From contig CAKVOD010000001.1 in NCBI GenBank assembly GCA_934778205.1, positions 186,001-250,000 of the forward strand: 64,000 nucleotides of DNA. Direction: 5' to 3'. The notes under the pieces are model-generated. The model saw only the letters and a list, made by a program, of their open reading frames with translations. It searched no databases and was not told the DNA's origin. The translations under genes were made by a program, and so were the position numbers. Positions within the stretch are counted from its first letter, which is position 1. Every line of letters begins with the position of its first letter. Source of the DNA: an uncultured Clostridia bacterium (lineage in GTDB: Bacteria; Bacillota; Clostridia; Christensenellales; UBA1242). Positions 26,099 through 34,752 of this stretch are shown here, piece after piece.

Positions 26099-28156
26099 AT
26101 GTTCAAATATTCACATAGATTTTTAGAAAAGTTGGCGGGCGAACCTATTGATTACAAGGATTTCGACCGCAATTGGCTCGACTTACAAGGTTTTGAAGTC
26201 GCGTGCGAAGAAGAATTGGACGATGACGCGATTGTTGAACTTGAGGTCAAGGCAAACCGCCCCGATATGCTTTCACACTTGGGCGTTTTGCGCGAATATT
26301 ATGTTTATAAAAAATATAACAAAGAGCCAAAAATTGAAAGCAAAGTTGATTTGGCAGGGCTAAAGAATTTGCCGATTGATGTTGAAATCAAAACAGATGA
26401 CGTTGGCAATTTGGTGCTTGTGTGCATCAAAAACGTTGACAACACCAAAAAGACGCCTGAAAAAATAGTCAAACTGTTGCACAACTTGGGTGTTGCGAGC
26501 GTCAATCCAATCGTCGATTATTCAAACTTTGTGATGCTTGAACTTGGTCAGCCGATTCACGTATATGACCTAGACAAACTCAATGCAAAACTTGAGTTTG
26601 ACAATTTGGCGAGTGACACGAAGTTGACTACAATCAATGGTAGCGGAATCACTGCGCCTAAAGGCAGTATCATCATAAAAGACAACGGCGGGGCTGTGTG
26701 CCTTGCGGGCATCATCGGCACGCAAAAAGTTGAAGTGGACGAAAACACCAAAAACATTGTCATTGAGTCGGCAAATTTCAACCCTATCAAATTGCGCGTT
26801 GCAAGTCAAAATACGCATATCAGCACGCTTGCGTCGTATAGATATGAACGTGGCGTAGATGCCAACATCACAAAACTTGGCGCGTGCTTGTGTGCTGAGT
26901 ATATTTTGGAAAACTGTGGCGGGCAATTGGATTCGGCGTTTGTCAAGTTTGAAAATTCAAAGGAAAACAAAAAACAACTTGAGGTTTGCTACATCAATAA
27001 AATTTTGGGTACAAAATTTTCGGCGCAAGACATAAAGATGTTGCTTGAGAGTTATTATTATAAGGTCAATGTTTTGGACGAACAGAACATTGAGGTTATC
27101 ACGCCGAACTACAGGCTTGACCTCGAGGACAAAATCGACGTTGTGGGCGACGTTTCGCAAATTTTTGGCTATCATAACATTGAACCAACAATGCCAAATT
27201 TGAGCGTCGAATATGAGCCAAACGACTATATAATCAACTCCGACATTTTGCGCAATTTGTTGTACGGCATCGGGGCGAATGAGTGTATTTCCTATTCATT
27301 TATTCACGAAAATGCGATGAAAATGCTCAAAATTAGCGAAAAAAGCGAACTTTATGGCGATATTAAGTTAATAAATCCGCTTTCAAACAAGTTTGCGCTG
27401 ATGCGTCCTAACCTTATCTATAGTATGGTAAATACCCTTGTCTATAATGTCGCAAAAGACAGCGTGTGCGAGCCGATTTTTGAAATCGGCACAGTGTTCA
27501 AGCGCGATGCGAGCGCGGACACAGGGTACGGGCAAAATTCGCATTTGGCAGTCGTTTTGTGCGGGAACAAAGTTGAAAAAGGCTTTGGCATCGATAAGAA
27601 TATTCCGTATGATTTTTACGACATCAAGCAGGTGCTAGAACTCATAATGGCGCAATATAGTATGCAGTTTGAACTTGTCGAAAAACAGGAGCCAACCTTT
27701 GAACTCTGCGCGGATATTTTGGTTGGGGGCAAAAAGTTTGGCGTCATCGGCATTTTAGATGACGGGGCAATCAAGAATTTTGAAAACGGAAAACTTGTAC
27801 GTGAAAAGGTTTTTTATCTTGAAATCAACATTGATATGCTTTCAATGGGAACAACCGCGCTTGAGGAGCAAAGCAAATTTCCAAGCATCACGAGAGAATA
27901 TAACCTACTTGTTCCTACCGACGTGAAATTTGCGGACTATAAAGCGGAAATTGAAAATACTTCTAAAAAGATAATCAATATCGAGGTTAAAGACCTTTAC
28001 AAAGGCAAAGGCGTCAAAGAGGGCACAACCTCACAACTAATACAAATAACATATAATAGTTTTGACGAAACGCTAACAAGTGAAGAAGTTGAAGCCATTG
28101 AAAGACAGTGGTTTGAAAAAATCACAGATAAATACAAAATTGCACTCAAAGGCTAA
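26099..28156 (+). CDS. pheT: Phenylalanyl-tRNA synthetase beta subunit, lacking the N-terminal OB domain
   Basis: Structural, editing and tRNA-binding subunit of PheRS. At 685 residues it is about 100-120 shorter than the usual bacterial PheT. It begins at the B1 region (WLDLQGFEV, VELEVKANRPDMLSHLGV), so the EMAPII/OB-fold tRNA-binding domain normally at about residues 40-150 is missing. The B3/B4 editing domain (GQPIHVYDLDKL, IIGTQKVEVDENT), the B5 domain, the catalytic-like domain and the C-terminal FDX-ACB anticodon-binding domain (SKFPSITREYNLLV) are present. The start is clean with AAGGAAAGGAAG upstream. No in-frame extension encodes the missing domain, because repeats precede the gene. 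Confidence 0.95.
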   Translation: MFKYSHRFLEKLAGEPIDYKDFDRNWLDLQGFEVACEEELDDDAIVELEVKANRPDMLSHLGVLREYYVYKKYNKEPKIESKVDLAGLKNLPIDVEIKTDDVGNLVLVCIKNVDNTKKTPEKIVKLLHNLGVASVNPIVDYSNFVMLELGQPIHVYDLDKLNAKLEFDNLASDTKLTTINGSGITAPKGSIIIKDNGGAVCLAGIIGTQKVEVDENTKNIVIESANFNPIKLRVASQNTHISTLASYRYERGVDANITKLGACLCAEYILENCGGQLDSAFVKFENSKENKKQLEVCYINKILGTKFSAQDIKMLLESYYYKVNVLDEQNIEVITPNYRLDLEDKIDVVGDVSQIFGYHNIEPTMPNLSVEYEPNDYIINSDILRNLLYGIGANECISYSFIHENAMKMLKISEKSELYGDIKLINPLSNKFALMRPNLIYSMVNTLVYNVAKDSVCEPIFEIGTVFKRDASADTGYGQNSHLAVVLCGNKVEKGFGIDKNIPYDFYDIKQVLELIMAQYSMQFELVEKQEPTFELCADILVGGKKFGVIGILDDGAIKNFENGKLVREKVFYLEINIDMLSMGTTALEEQSKFPSITREYNLLVPTDVKFADYKAEIENTSKKIINIEVKDLYKGKGVKEGTTSQLIQITYNSFDETLTSEEVEAIERQWFEKITDKYKIALKG

Positions 28157-28321
28157 CAAAAAATATCGCAATAAGGTGTTAAAAAATGATTGCAAAGAAT
28201 TTATCATAAACAAATTGATTTGCATATAATGACTTTGCAAACAATTGATTGTAAAGAAAATATTTTATAAGTAGTTAATTGCGCAAGAAATTGATTGAAA
28301 CAATAGTTAAGTATAACAAAT

Positions 28322-28344
28322 AAACTGAAAAAAATTTTCAGTTT
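28322..28344. terminator. Hairpin between pheT and the pyrophosphatase-like gene
   Basis: AAACTGAAAA and TTTTCAGTTT form a 10-bp stem with a 3-base loop. A TAGTTAAGTA motif lies just upstream at 28304-28313. Confidence 0.6.
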
Positions 28345-28355
28345 ATTAAAAATAT

Positions 28356-28384
28356 TTGACAAATTTTGTGCCGTGGTGTATAAT
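28356..28384 (+). promoter_or_regulatory. Promoter of the pyrophosphatase-like gene
   Basis: Perfect TTGACA (28356-28361), 17-bp spacer, TATAAT (28379-28384). Confidence 0.85.
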
Positions 28385-28451
28385 AGTTTTATACAAGTGA
28401 AATTGTTTTGAAAGGCTGGCAATTTCACTTTATTTTTTGTTGGAGATTGGT

Positions 28452-28787
28452 ATGAACGAAAATTATCTAGGGCAGATTGTAAAAGTGAAAATGGACAGAC
28501 CGCTGGGAACAAAACACCCTAAACACGGGTATATCTATGAAGTCAATTATGGATACATTCCAAACACGATTTCAGGAGACGGGGAAGAATTAGATGCCTA
28601 TGTGCTAGGGGAGCATACCCCCTTGGAAGAATTTGAAGGGGAAGTTATTGCAATAATACATAGAACTAATGACGACGATGATAAATTGGTTGTCGTGGCG
28701 AAAGGCAAAAATTATACCGACGAACAAATCCGTGCCCTCACAGAGTTTCAAGAACAATGGTTTGAATCAGTGATAATAAGAAAATAA
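28452..28787 (+). CDS. Small inorganic-pyrophosphatase-like protein
   Basis: 111-residue protein resembling the core of family I inorganic pyrophosphatases, which hydrolyse PPi to phosphate. It has HGYIYEVNYGYIPNT (active-site Tyr and substrate contacts) and GDGEELDAYVLG, the equivalent of the DxDxxD signature. The middle Asp of that signature is Glu here, and the protein is much shorter than classical Ppa (about 170 residues). Similar compact proteins are common in Firmicutes and annotated as pyrophosphatase, but activity is an inference. GGAG lies seven bases before the ATG. Monocistronic, with its own consensus promoter and terminator. Confidence 0.85.
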   Translation: MNENYLGQIVKVKMDRPLGTKHPKHGYIYEVNYGYIPNTISGDGEELDAYVLGEHTPLEEFEGEVIAIIHRTNDDDDKLVVVAKGKNYTDEQIRALTEFQEQWFESVIIRK

Positions 28788-28794
28788 TTTATAA

Positions 28795-28835
28795 AAAAAT
28801 ATCAAATGTGTGTCAAAATATTTGATATTTTTTTT
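28795..28835 (+). terminator. Terminator of the pyrophosphatase-like gene
   Basis: AAATATCAAAT pairs with ATTTGATATTT, followed by a T-run. Confidence 0.8.
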
Positions 28836-28885
28836 TGCGTTATCGCTTGCCAACCCGCGCATTAATTCAACTATTATAATATAAT

Positions 28886-29596
28886 TTACTTCACATCAAA
28901 ATAGTCAAGCAGTGCTTGGTACTGCATTTGCCCAAACTTGCACGTTTCGATGAGATAGTTTTTCTCGGTGTTCCACTCATTGAGCCCGCGATAGTAAAGC
29001 CACTTGTTTGCGTCGTCGATATAAAATGGAACAATGTCGTTCTTCAAGCATTCCTTGAATGCAATCAGCCTGCCGACGCGCCCGTTTCCGTCTTGGAACG
29101 GGTGCATTGCCTCAAAGCGGTAGTGAAATTCTACAATGTCGTCAATCGTGACGGCATTTTTCGTGTTGTACCACGATAGTAGCGTCGCCATTTCGCTTTC
29201 AACATTTGCGGGTGCAGTCGTTTCCGTGTCGCCGACCGTGTTGGGGAGCGTTTTGTATTCGCCCGCACCGTAGTTTTGCGAAAAGGTCGTGCCTGATTTC
29301 AAAATCAAATGCAGTTTTTTGATAAATTCTTCGTCCAAAATTTTGTCCGCATTATCAATAACATAATCAATGCACTTGAAGTGATTATTTGTTTCAATAA
29401 TGTCGTCGATTTGAACATCAGTCGGCAGTTCGCCGATTGTCTTTGTTTCGAAAATATACCTTGTTTGTTCCAAAGTCAAGCGACTGCCCTCAATGTGATT
29501 GGAGTTGTACGTTAATTTGACTTGTGTTTCGTGATAGAGCCCGCCACTGAGTTTGCAAGCCTTTTCTTGTTGCAATCTTTCCAAAATCTTATTCAT
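28886..29596 (-). CDS. Fic-domain protein (class II, with N-terminal inhibitory motif)
   Basis: 236-residue Fic-family protein, probably an AMP-transferase or related NMP-transferase acting on a protein target. The complete catalytic motif HPFQDGNGR lies at residues 165-173. The autoinhibitory motif S32-N-H-I-E36-G (family form [S/T]xxxE[G/N]) lies near the N-terminus, so activity should be self-restrained. No extra HTH domain or membrane segment is present. No antitoxin gene is adjacent; the next gene upstream in the same direction encodes a SLOG protein about 90 bp away. The target is unknown. Confidence 0.9.
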   Translation of the reverse strand: MNKILERLQQEKACKLSGGLYHETQVKLTYNSNHIEGSRLTLEQTRYIFETKTIGELPTDVQIDDIIETNNHFKCIDYVIDNADKILDEEFIKKLHLILKSGTTFSQNYGAGEYKTLPNTVGDTETTAPANVESEMATLLSWYNTKNAVTIDDIVEFHYRFEAMHPFQDGNGRVGRLIAFKECLKNDIVPFYIDDANKWLYYRGLNEWNTEKNYLIETCKFGQMQYQALLDYFDVK

Positions 29597-29686
29597 TATT
29601 TATAGTTTACCTCATTTTTAATTAATCTAATTATACCCTAATTTTAATTATTTTGCAACAGTATCTTAACACTGCGACAAAAGCAG

Positions 29687-30196
29687 TCAAATTAAATACT
29701 TAAAAATTATCAAATCTTTTTTGACGCTTTTTGCCATTCTTATAGTGTTTAGTGTGCCACTGGGTTTACCATTCCAAACAGCAATAACAAGGTCGGCTTT
29801 ATTAACCATATAAAGATTTCTATCATTCATACAATTTTTTGAATACTTTTCTAAGGAGACATTATGTATGATATCTGCTTCATTTAATATACAAACATAT
29901 CTATTCTTTTGAGGTATAGACCACTTGGTAGATTGGTCTATGCAAGGGATTGCGCATTCAAGTATAATGTGGCTATATTTTTGTTTCAGTATTAAAACAA
30001 TTTCAGCACAAATCATATCAATGCCTTGAGCCATACCAGAAATAAAGTGGGAATATCCGCACATAATAAGTTTTTCAATTGTGTTTGTCATTATTTTTTT
30101 AAAATTTTCACATACTTCATTAGTTTTTTTATTTGTCCACGGGAGCCCTTTGGGTCTATGCCCTGTGAAACAACATACTTTATTTGCTTTTATCAT
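29687..30196 (-). CDS. SLOG-family protein (YpsA/DUF1273-like)
   Basis: 169-residue protein with the SLOG Rossmann-like fold signature. CCFTGHRPKGLPW at the N-terminus and SGMAQGIDMICAEIVL give the nucleotide-binding loop. A YMVNKADLVIAVWNGKPSGTLNT segment completes it. SLOG proteins are predicted to bind or sense nucleotide ligands, and YpsA of Bacillus affects cell division; the role here is unknown. The ATG at 30196 with GAGG five bases upstream is preferred to a GTG two codons earlier. The gene is divergent from the two-HTH regulator, and the shared promoter region holds two direct-repeat operators, suggesting control by that regulator. Confidence 0.85.
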   Translation of the reverse strand: MIKANKVCCFTGHRPKGLPWTNKKTNEVCENFKKIMTNTIEKLIMCGYSHFISGMAQGIDMICAEIVLILKQKYSHIILECAIPCIDQSTKWSIPQKNRYVCILNEADIIHNVSLEKYSKNCMNDRNLYMVNKADLVIAVWNGKPSGTLNTIRMAKSVKKDLIIFKYLI

Positions 30197-30216
30197 AGAC
30201 ACCTCATTATATTATA

Positions 30217-30263
30217 TGACATCACATTAGGCAGTTGCAAGCGTTTTGACATCATTTTAGGCA
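30217..30263. promoter_or_regulatory. Paired direct-repeat operator in the divergent promoter region
   Basis: TGACATCAcaTTAGGCA (30217-30233) and TGACATCAttTTAGGCA (30247-30263) are 17-bp copies exactly 30 bp apart, about three helical turns, between the divergent SLOG and HTH genes. Probable binding sites of the two-HTH regulator. Confidence 0.65.
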
Positions 30264-30298
30264 ATAATTGTTTAAAAGATGATAAAAAGGCGGGCAAA

Positions 30299-30721
30299 AT
30301 GGTTGATTTTATAAAGACTGTAACTGAGGCATTAAGAGAACAAGGCAAAACTACTGAACATTTGTTTCAAAATGGCATTGTATCAAAAAACACATTTTAT
30401 AAGTATAAGCAAAGAAACCCGAGTATAAAAACACTTATCAACATAGCAAATTATTTACAGGTTTCAATTGATTGTTTGCTTGAATTTAATGACGAAAATA
30501 ATTTTGTTCCTTATAAGGACGACCAAAGCGGTTTTTATGATAAACTGATAGCAATGATTAAAAAATCTAATTTGACAAACAGGCAGTTTTGTGCCGAAAT
30601 GAACTATTCGCGCGCAAACATCAATAGGTACAAAAATGGTGTTTTGCCTAATTTACAAACATTAATTGAAATTGCGCAATACTTCGATTGTGGGGTAGAT
30701 GATTTATTGGGGCATCAATGA
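30299..30721 (+). CDS. Transcriptional regulator with two XRE-type HTH domains
   Basis: 140-residue DNA-binding protein with two consecutive Cro/C1-type helix-turn-helix units: about residues 5-62 (GIVSKNTFYKYKQRNPSIKT...YLQVSIDCLLE) and 75-138 (MNYSRANINRYKNGVLPNLQT...YFDCGVDDLL). The two halves look like an internal duplication. The ATG at 30299 is chosen, with AAGG eight bases upstream; the frame is open much further upstream but overlaps the divergent gene. Two direct repeats lie immediately upstream. A protein with two HTH units and a pair of tandem half-sites fits together, suggesting autoregulation and control of the SLOG gene. Confidence 0.88.
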   Translation: MVDFIKTVTEALREQGKTTEHLFQNGIVSKNTFYKYKQRNPSIKTLINIANYLQVSIDCLLEFNDENNFVPYKDDQSGFYDKLIAMIKKSNLTNRQFCAEMNYSRANINRYKNGVLPNLQTLIEIAQYFDCGVDDLLGHQ

Positions 30722-30944
30722 AAAAGTATTATTATAGACAAAAGTTTTGTGGCGATAAGTATATTAATTTAGTTTAGTTTGGGGAAAAATTGAGCAAGCA
30801 GTAAAAGTATGTTTTTTGATGAAAAATTGCCGAAAACGGCGCGAAAAGACTACTTTATTCAAAAGTGGTTCCACTTTTGGGCAAAGGTGCTTGATTTGAA
30901 CAAAATTTAGTGGTAAACGATGCGTAAAGGTAGGAGAAAACAAA

Positions 30945-31049
30945 ATGAAAAAAATGCAAAAATACGCGCCACCGTACGCAATACGTGTTTTTAGCAAAAA
31001 CCTTGGCTTTGAAAGCGGAATAAAGTCAATTTCGTATTGTTTTGCTTGA
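30945..31049 (+). CDS. Possible 34-residue peptide
   Basis: Short ORF beginning MKKMQKYAPPYAIRVF, with a good TAGGAGA site (30931-30937) seven bases before the ATG. Its stop is at the start of a composite intergenic repeat, as for other genes in the window. It is unrecognised and has no promoter I can identify. It could be a real small protein or the remnant of a longer gene. The surrounding 30722-31334 gap has no other gene. Confidence 0.35.
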   Translation: MKKMQKYAPPYAIRVFSKNLGFESGIKSISYCFA

Positions 31050-31134
31050 AGTGGGGATAGTCCCGCTACTGTGGTTTTGCTGGGTGGCACTATAGGAAAT
31101 TAGGCACGTAGTTAATTGGCTATGTGCCTTTTTT
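31050..31134 (+). repeat. Composite intergenic repeat, copy with terminator
   Basis: GTGGGGATAGTCCCGCTAC, then GGGTGGCACTATAGGAAATT, then AGGCACGTAG/CTATGTGCCT stem with six T (31102-31134). The stem has compensatory changes relative to other copies (GGTACATAG to GGCACGTAG, partner CTATGTGCC), which indicates selection for pairing. Confidence 0.8.
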
Positions 31135-31174
31135 GTGCAAAAGCGCATGGTCAATATGAGTGAGTGTCATTTAG

Positions 31175-31203
31175 TTGCTTTTTTTGTGTGAGTTTTGTAT
31201 AAT
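31175..31203 (+). promoter_or_regulatory. Promoter of the collagen-like lipoprotein
   Basis: TTGCTT (31175-31180), 17-bp spacer, TATAAT (31198-31203). Confidence 0.65.
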
Positions 31204-31334
31204 ATAATCATAAAATGCACGTGTGCTGACATATAAAATATGAAACTGCACAAAATATAATGTTATGTATGCGTGGGTTTAAAATTTTGTTGTGTGATAA
31301 ATGATATTGCAACAACAAAAATAAAGGAGAAATT

Positions 31335-34037
31335 ATGGAAAATAAGCAAGAAACAACAAAGCAAAAAAGACAGGGGGGGGGGGGGGTATTTAGCAAAGCG
31401 TGTGTAGGCACATTATGTTTAGCACTCGCGACGCCGTTCCTTTTCGCGGGGTGCTCTGGCGATGCGAATATTAAAGGCACGGTATGGTATCAAGGTACCC
31501 AAACGCCGACGGTTACGCAGGGCGTCAACGGCGATTTTTATATTGATACGGACGACTTTTTGTTGTATCAAAAAGTTGACGGCACGTGGACTATTGTTAT
31601 GCGCGACTTTGGTAAGAAGGGTGCGGATGGTAGCAACGGGCAAAATGGTCAAGTTGGACAGCAAGGCGTTGCTGGCAACGGTATTGCGTCTATTCTAAAA
31701 ACTAGCACGGAAGGCAATGTAGATACCTACACAATCACGTTCACGGATGCTAGCGTTGCACCGGTCACATTCACTGTGACAAACGGAACTAATGGTTCTA
31801 CAGGTGTGGCGGGCGCAAAGGGAAACGGCATTGCAAATATTGCAATTGATTCAACGAAGTCAGACGCTACAAAAACTACATATGTCATCACTTTTGATGA
31901 GGGGCAACCTTTTGAGTTTGAGGTAAAAAACGGCACTAATGGACAAAACGGCTCGGACGGTGTGGGTATTGTGAGCGTTGCAAAAACGTCAAGCACAGGA
32001 CTTATCGACCTATACACAATCACATATACAAACAACACGACATCGACTTTTACAGTTGTAAATGGTAAAGACGGCGTGGGTATCAGTGATGTAGAAATTT
32101 CATTTGAATATGACAACGACGGAAATGAGTTTGCAAAAATTACGATTAAGTACGACGATGCGAGCAAAGCGGACAAAAATATGACTATTCCTGTGCCAGC
32201 GCGCGTTGAGTCCATTCAACTTGAGCAGAGAAATTTTGCAATGCAAAAAGAGGGTAAACCACAACTTATGCTTGGAGTTCGTTACCAAAACGATACTTAT
32301 AAGTCAATACCCGTAACAGATAATATGATTGTCAGCAGTAACGTCGATTTCACAACAGTTGGAAATTATTATGTGGAAATCAAGTATCAAGGGAAAATGA
32401 CAAATGAAACAATAACCGTTTATGACCCTGAAAATGTGGCTGCCACAAGCATTTCGGCTAATTATAGTTCTATAATTATGCTTGTTGATAGTGAAGGAAA
32501 TCTTATTAAAGACTACTCAAAAATATCAATGTATGTCGAATACGAATCGGGCGAGAATGATACTAAAAAATTGAGTGATGCTGAGTTTACTGTAGATGCT
32601 TCAAGCTTTACAAATGCTGAAGAGTCGTTTATTTTGAATATTAATGGATTCAATCAAACTACAACTATAAGTGTATATCCAACAAAAGATTTGAGTACAC
32701 TAACCTTGGAGCAATCATATTATACTGGGGAAAAAACATTTTATTTGGAAAAGGGTTCAGTATTTGATAACTTTTTTGGAGAAGACGATATAATTGTATC
32801 GACTTATAATGTTGAAGGCACTCAATTTACTTATGTTAAAAATGCAACTGCAACCGATTTTGAAAGCACACTAAATACAAGTGAAGAAATACAAACACAA
32901 TTGACTCTAAAAAATACAAATAATGGGGATATTACATTTGTTGTTTATGACCCAGCAACAACAACACTTGAAAGCGTGTATGTTAAGTTTGGAGATGTCA
33001 TCGTTGGCACAAATGCAAATGATGTTGTTGTTTCGCTCTCTTATCGAATGGCGAACGAGAATACATTTAGTAAAAATGCAAAGTTGAATGAACTAACAAT
33101 TGTTGGCGGTGCGCAAAGTTGGGATGAGGTTTTGAACACCTTAGGCGAATACAACATAACAGTTGAATACAATGGGACTCAAATGATATTGAACATAACA
33201 GTTTGCGACCCAAGTGTTTGCAATGTTCAAAGCATTTATTTGAAAAATGGTCAACAATTCAATTTTACAATAGGCACTGACCTAGAGACGTGGTTGCAAG
33301 ATAATATTGTCGCGCAAGACTTAAATGTTTCGTTCTACAATAAAGTCAACGGGCAAATGAGCAAAACTGTCAAAGTTACGCGCGATATGATTGACATAAG
33401 CACTGCCGATTTTAATAATATCGGTGAAACAACATTTAATATCACATACACGCTTGAGGGGCAAACCGTCGGAAAGAGCGTCGAATACTATGTTACGGTT
33501 TTGCGTGATATGACTAACGCAACGCTTCAAAAAGCATATACGGTCGGTGAGAATTTTGCTAGTTTAAACGGCTTTGCTAGAATTGACGTTTACGATAATG
33601 GTGTTGCTCAGTTTGTTTCAATTGATAGTGAAACTGGCAATGAAACAGTCGAACAATATGAATATCAAATGGTGGAAGGTCAAAACTTGTTGATGTACAA
33701 AATGCCAGAACTCAATGCGTTTGTATATTTGGAAATAACAAATCTAGAAGCAGAAAACCCAACAATCGACACGTATGTTCCAAGTGAAACATATGTAAAA
33801 ACATATTTACTTCCTTTTACAGTTGACGGCGAAACGGCAATGTTCACTTTGAAAACAGTTGGCGACAATGGCGAAACCTATGCAATTGTCGGAGTGGAGT
33901 ATGGGGGAACATTTATGCATATGGTTACAGTCAGATGCACTTATGTAGATGCAACCCACATTACATTTGGCGATAAAACGTACACAATAAATGCTGACAA
34001 AAGCGGGACAACCGACGGCATTTTGGAAGCGAAATAA
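31335..34037 (+). CDS. Collagen-like repeat lipoprotein with in-frame poly-G tract
   Basis: 900-residue predicted lipoprotein. AGGAG precedes the ATG. Codons 13-17 are made by a run of 14 G (RQGGGGV), directly before the signal segment CVGTLCLALATPFLFAGC, whose lipobox Cys is at about residue 40. Residues 90-250 alternate short collagen-like Gly-X-Y stretches (GADGSNGQNGQVGQQGVAG, GTNGSTGVAGAKG, GTNGQNGSDG) with a repeated module of the form GNGIASI..TS...DTYTITFTD. The rest is beta-rich and unassigned. As sequenced the tract is in frame, so the gene is on; one-base slippage would abolish the lipoprotein. Partner of the out-of-frame poly-G gene at 21857. Confidence 0.88.
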   Translation: MENKQETTKQKRQGGGGVFSKACVGTLCLALATPFLFAGCSGDANIKGTVWYQGTQTPTVTQGVNGDFYIDTDDFLLYQKVDGTWTIVMRDFGKKGADGSNGQNGQVGQQGVAGNGIASILKTSTEGNVDTYTITFTDASVAPVTFTVTNGTNGSTGVAGAKGNGIANIAIDSTKSDATKTTYVITFDEGQPFEFEVKNGTNGQNGSDGVGIVSVAKTSSTGLIDLYTITYTNNTTSTFTVVNGKDGVGISDVEISFEYDNDGNEFAKITIKYDDASKADKNMTIPVPARVESIQLEQRNFAMQKEGKPQLMLGVRYQNDTYKSIPVTDNMIVSSNVDFTTVGNYYVEIKYQGKMTNETITVYDPENVAATSISANYSSIIMLVDSEGNLIKDYSKISMYVEYESGENDTKKLSDAEFTVDASSFTNAEESFILNINGFNQTTTISVYPTKDLSTLTLEQSYYTGEKTFYLEKGSVFDNFFGEDDIIVSTYNVEGTQFTYVKNATATDFESTLNTSEEIQTQLTLKNTNNGDITFVVYDPATTTLESVYVKFGDVIVGTNANDVVVSLSYRMANENTFSKNAKLNELTIVGGAQSWDEVLNTLGEYNITVEYNGTQMILNITVCDPSVCNVQSIYLKNGQQFNFTIGTDLETWLQDNIVAQDLNVSFYNKVNGQMSKTVKVTRDMIDISTADFNNIGETTFNITYTLEGQTVGKSVEYYVTVLRDMTNATLQKAYTVGENFASLNGFARIDVYDNGVAQFVSIDSETGNETVEQYEYQMVEGQNLLMYKMPELNAFVYLEITNLEAENPTIDTYVPSETYVKTYLLPFTVDGETAMFTLKTVGDNGETYAIVGVEYGGTFMHMVTVRCTYVDATHITFGDKTYTINADKSGTTDGILEAK
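31373..31386 (+). repeat. Homopolymer tract of 14 G
   Basis: Fourteen consecutive G between codon 13 and codon 18 of the lipoprotein gene, upstream of its signal peptide; in frame at this length. Confidence 0.9.
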
Positions 34038-34148
34038 TTTGCAATTTACTTATTTTAGATGATTTTGCAGGGGAATTGCCTAAATTATAGCAATTATCGT
34101 AAATTATTTACACAACATTTTGAATAATAAAAAACTTATATTTTTAAA

Positions 34149-34308
34149 GCAAAAATGTTGATATTTTTAAAACAATGTTCATAAAATGGACATTGTTTTT
34201 TGTTGTAAACTTGTTTTTGCTATAAAAACGCAATAATCAAAAAGCGAAAAAGCGCAAAAGTTATATTCAGTCTTGCATATTTTTTTGCTTAAACTCTTTA
34301 CAAAAATT
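34149..34308 (+). repeat. Left copy of a ~160-bp direct repeat flanking the ABC-F gene
   Basis: Near-identical to 36317-36482, with only a few substitutions and T-run length changes. It includes the AACAATGTTC hairpin, a shared TATAAAAACGCAATAATC stretch and TTTACAAAAATT at its right end. It stops just before the -10 that the right copy uses as a promoter. Confidence 0.88.
34171..34201 (+). terminator. Terminator of the collagen-like lipoprotein gene
   Basis: AACAATGTTC pairs with GGACATTGTT (one wobble), followed by a T-run. It is part of the direct repeat, and the same hairpin occurs after the ABC-F gene. Confidence 0.75.
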
Positions 34309-34346
34309 ATGGTTTTTTGTGAGGCAAAAAAAATGTTGCAAATGTA

Positions 34347-34375
34347 TTGACAAATTGATAATATTGTTGTACAAT
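34347..34375 (+). promoter_or_regulatory. Promoter of the ABC-F leader transcript
   Basis: TTGACA (34347-34352), 17-bp spacer, TACAAT (34370-34375). The predicted transcript starts near 34382, 370 nt before the ABC-F start codon. Confidence 0.75.
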
Positions 34376-34404
34376 TAAACAAATGAAAAGGGAGGAACTT
34401 ACCG

Positions 34405-34425
34405 ATGAGCAAAACAATTATGTAA
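34405..34425 (+). CDS. Leader peptide ORF (MSKTIM) of the ABC-F gene
   Basis: Six-codon ORF, ATG at 34405 and TAA at 34423-34425, with a strong GGGAGG site (34390-34395) at good spacing and a consensus promoter just upstream. Short leader peptides of this kind precede many ribosome-protection ABC-F and erm genes, where drug-stalled ribosomes on the leader alter downstream RNA folding. That role here is an inference from layout. Confidence 0.6.
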   Translation: MSKTIM

Positions 34426-34446
34426 CAAGGTTTTCAATTTTTTGAG

Positions 34447-34597
34447 GATAGTTTAAGAGTTTTTTTTGCAAAAACTATCTTGCAAGCGTGGAAAAACGAA
34501 AGCCTTTGAAAGTTTTTATAATGTTTTAAAAGGCTTTTGCATAATTGTTTTTGGTGGGTTCTAAAAAAATATATGTAAAGGCGCATTCGCGCTTTTT
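34447..34597 (+). promoter_or_regulatory. Attenuator region of the ABC-F leader
   Basis: Three hairpins follow the leader ORF. GATAGTTT/AAACTATC (34447-34479) overlaps an alternative TTGCAA/TTGCAA pairing (34466-34485). AAAGCCTTT/AAAGGCTTT followed by four T spans 34499-34538. AAAGGCGC/GCGCTTTT followed by T spans 34577-34597. The last two resemble intrinsic terminators inside the untranslated leader. From 34598 to the gene only AT-rich sequence is seen. Confidence 0.6.
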
Positions 34598-34752
34598 GCA
34601 TATATACTGCAAATATACTGCAAACATTTTTTAGATGTGTCTATTTTGTTAAATAGTATTAAAAAATTGCAATAGAATAAAAAGTATACAACAAAAATAA
34701 TAATAAAAAAACCTTTTAAAATTAAGAATCAATTTAATTTTGGAGGTTTTTT

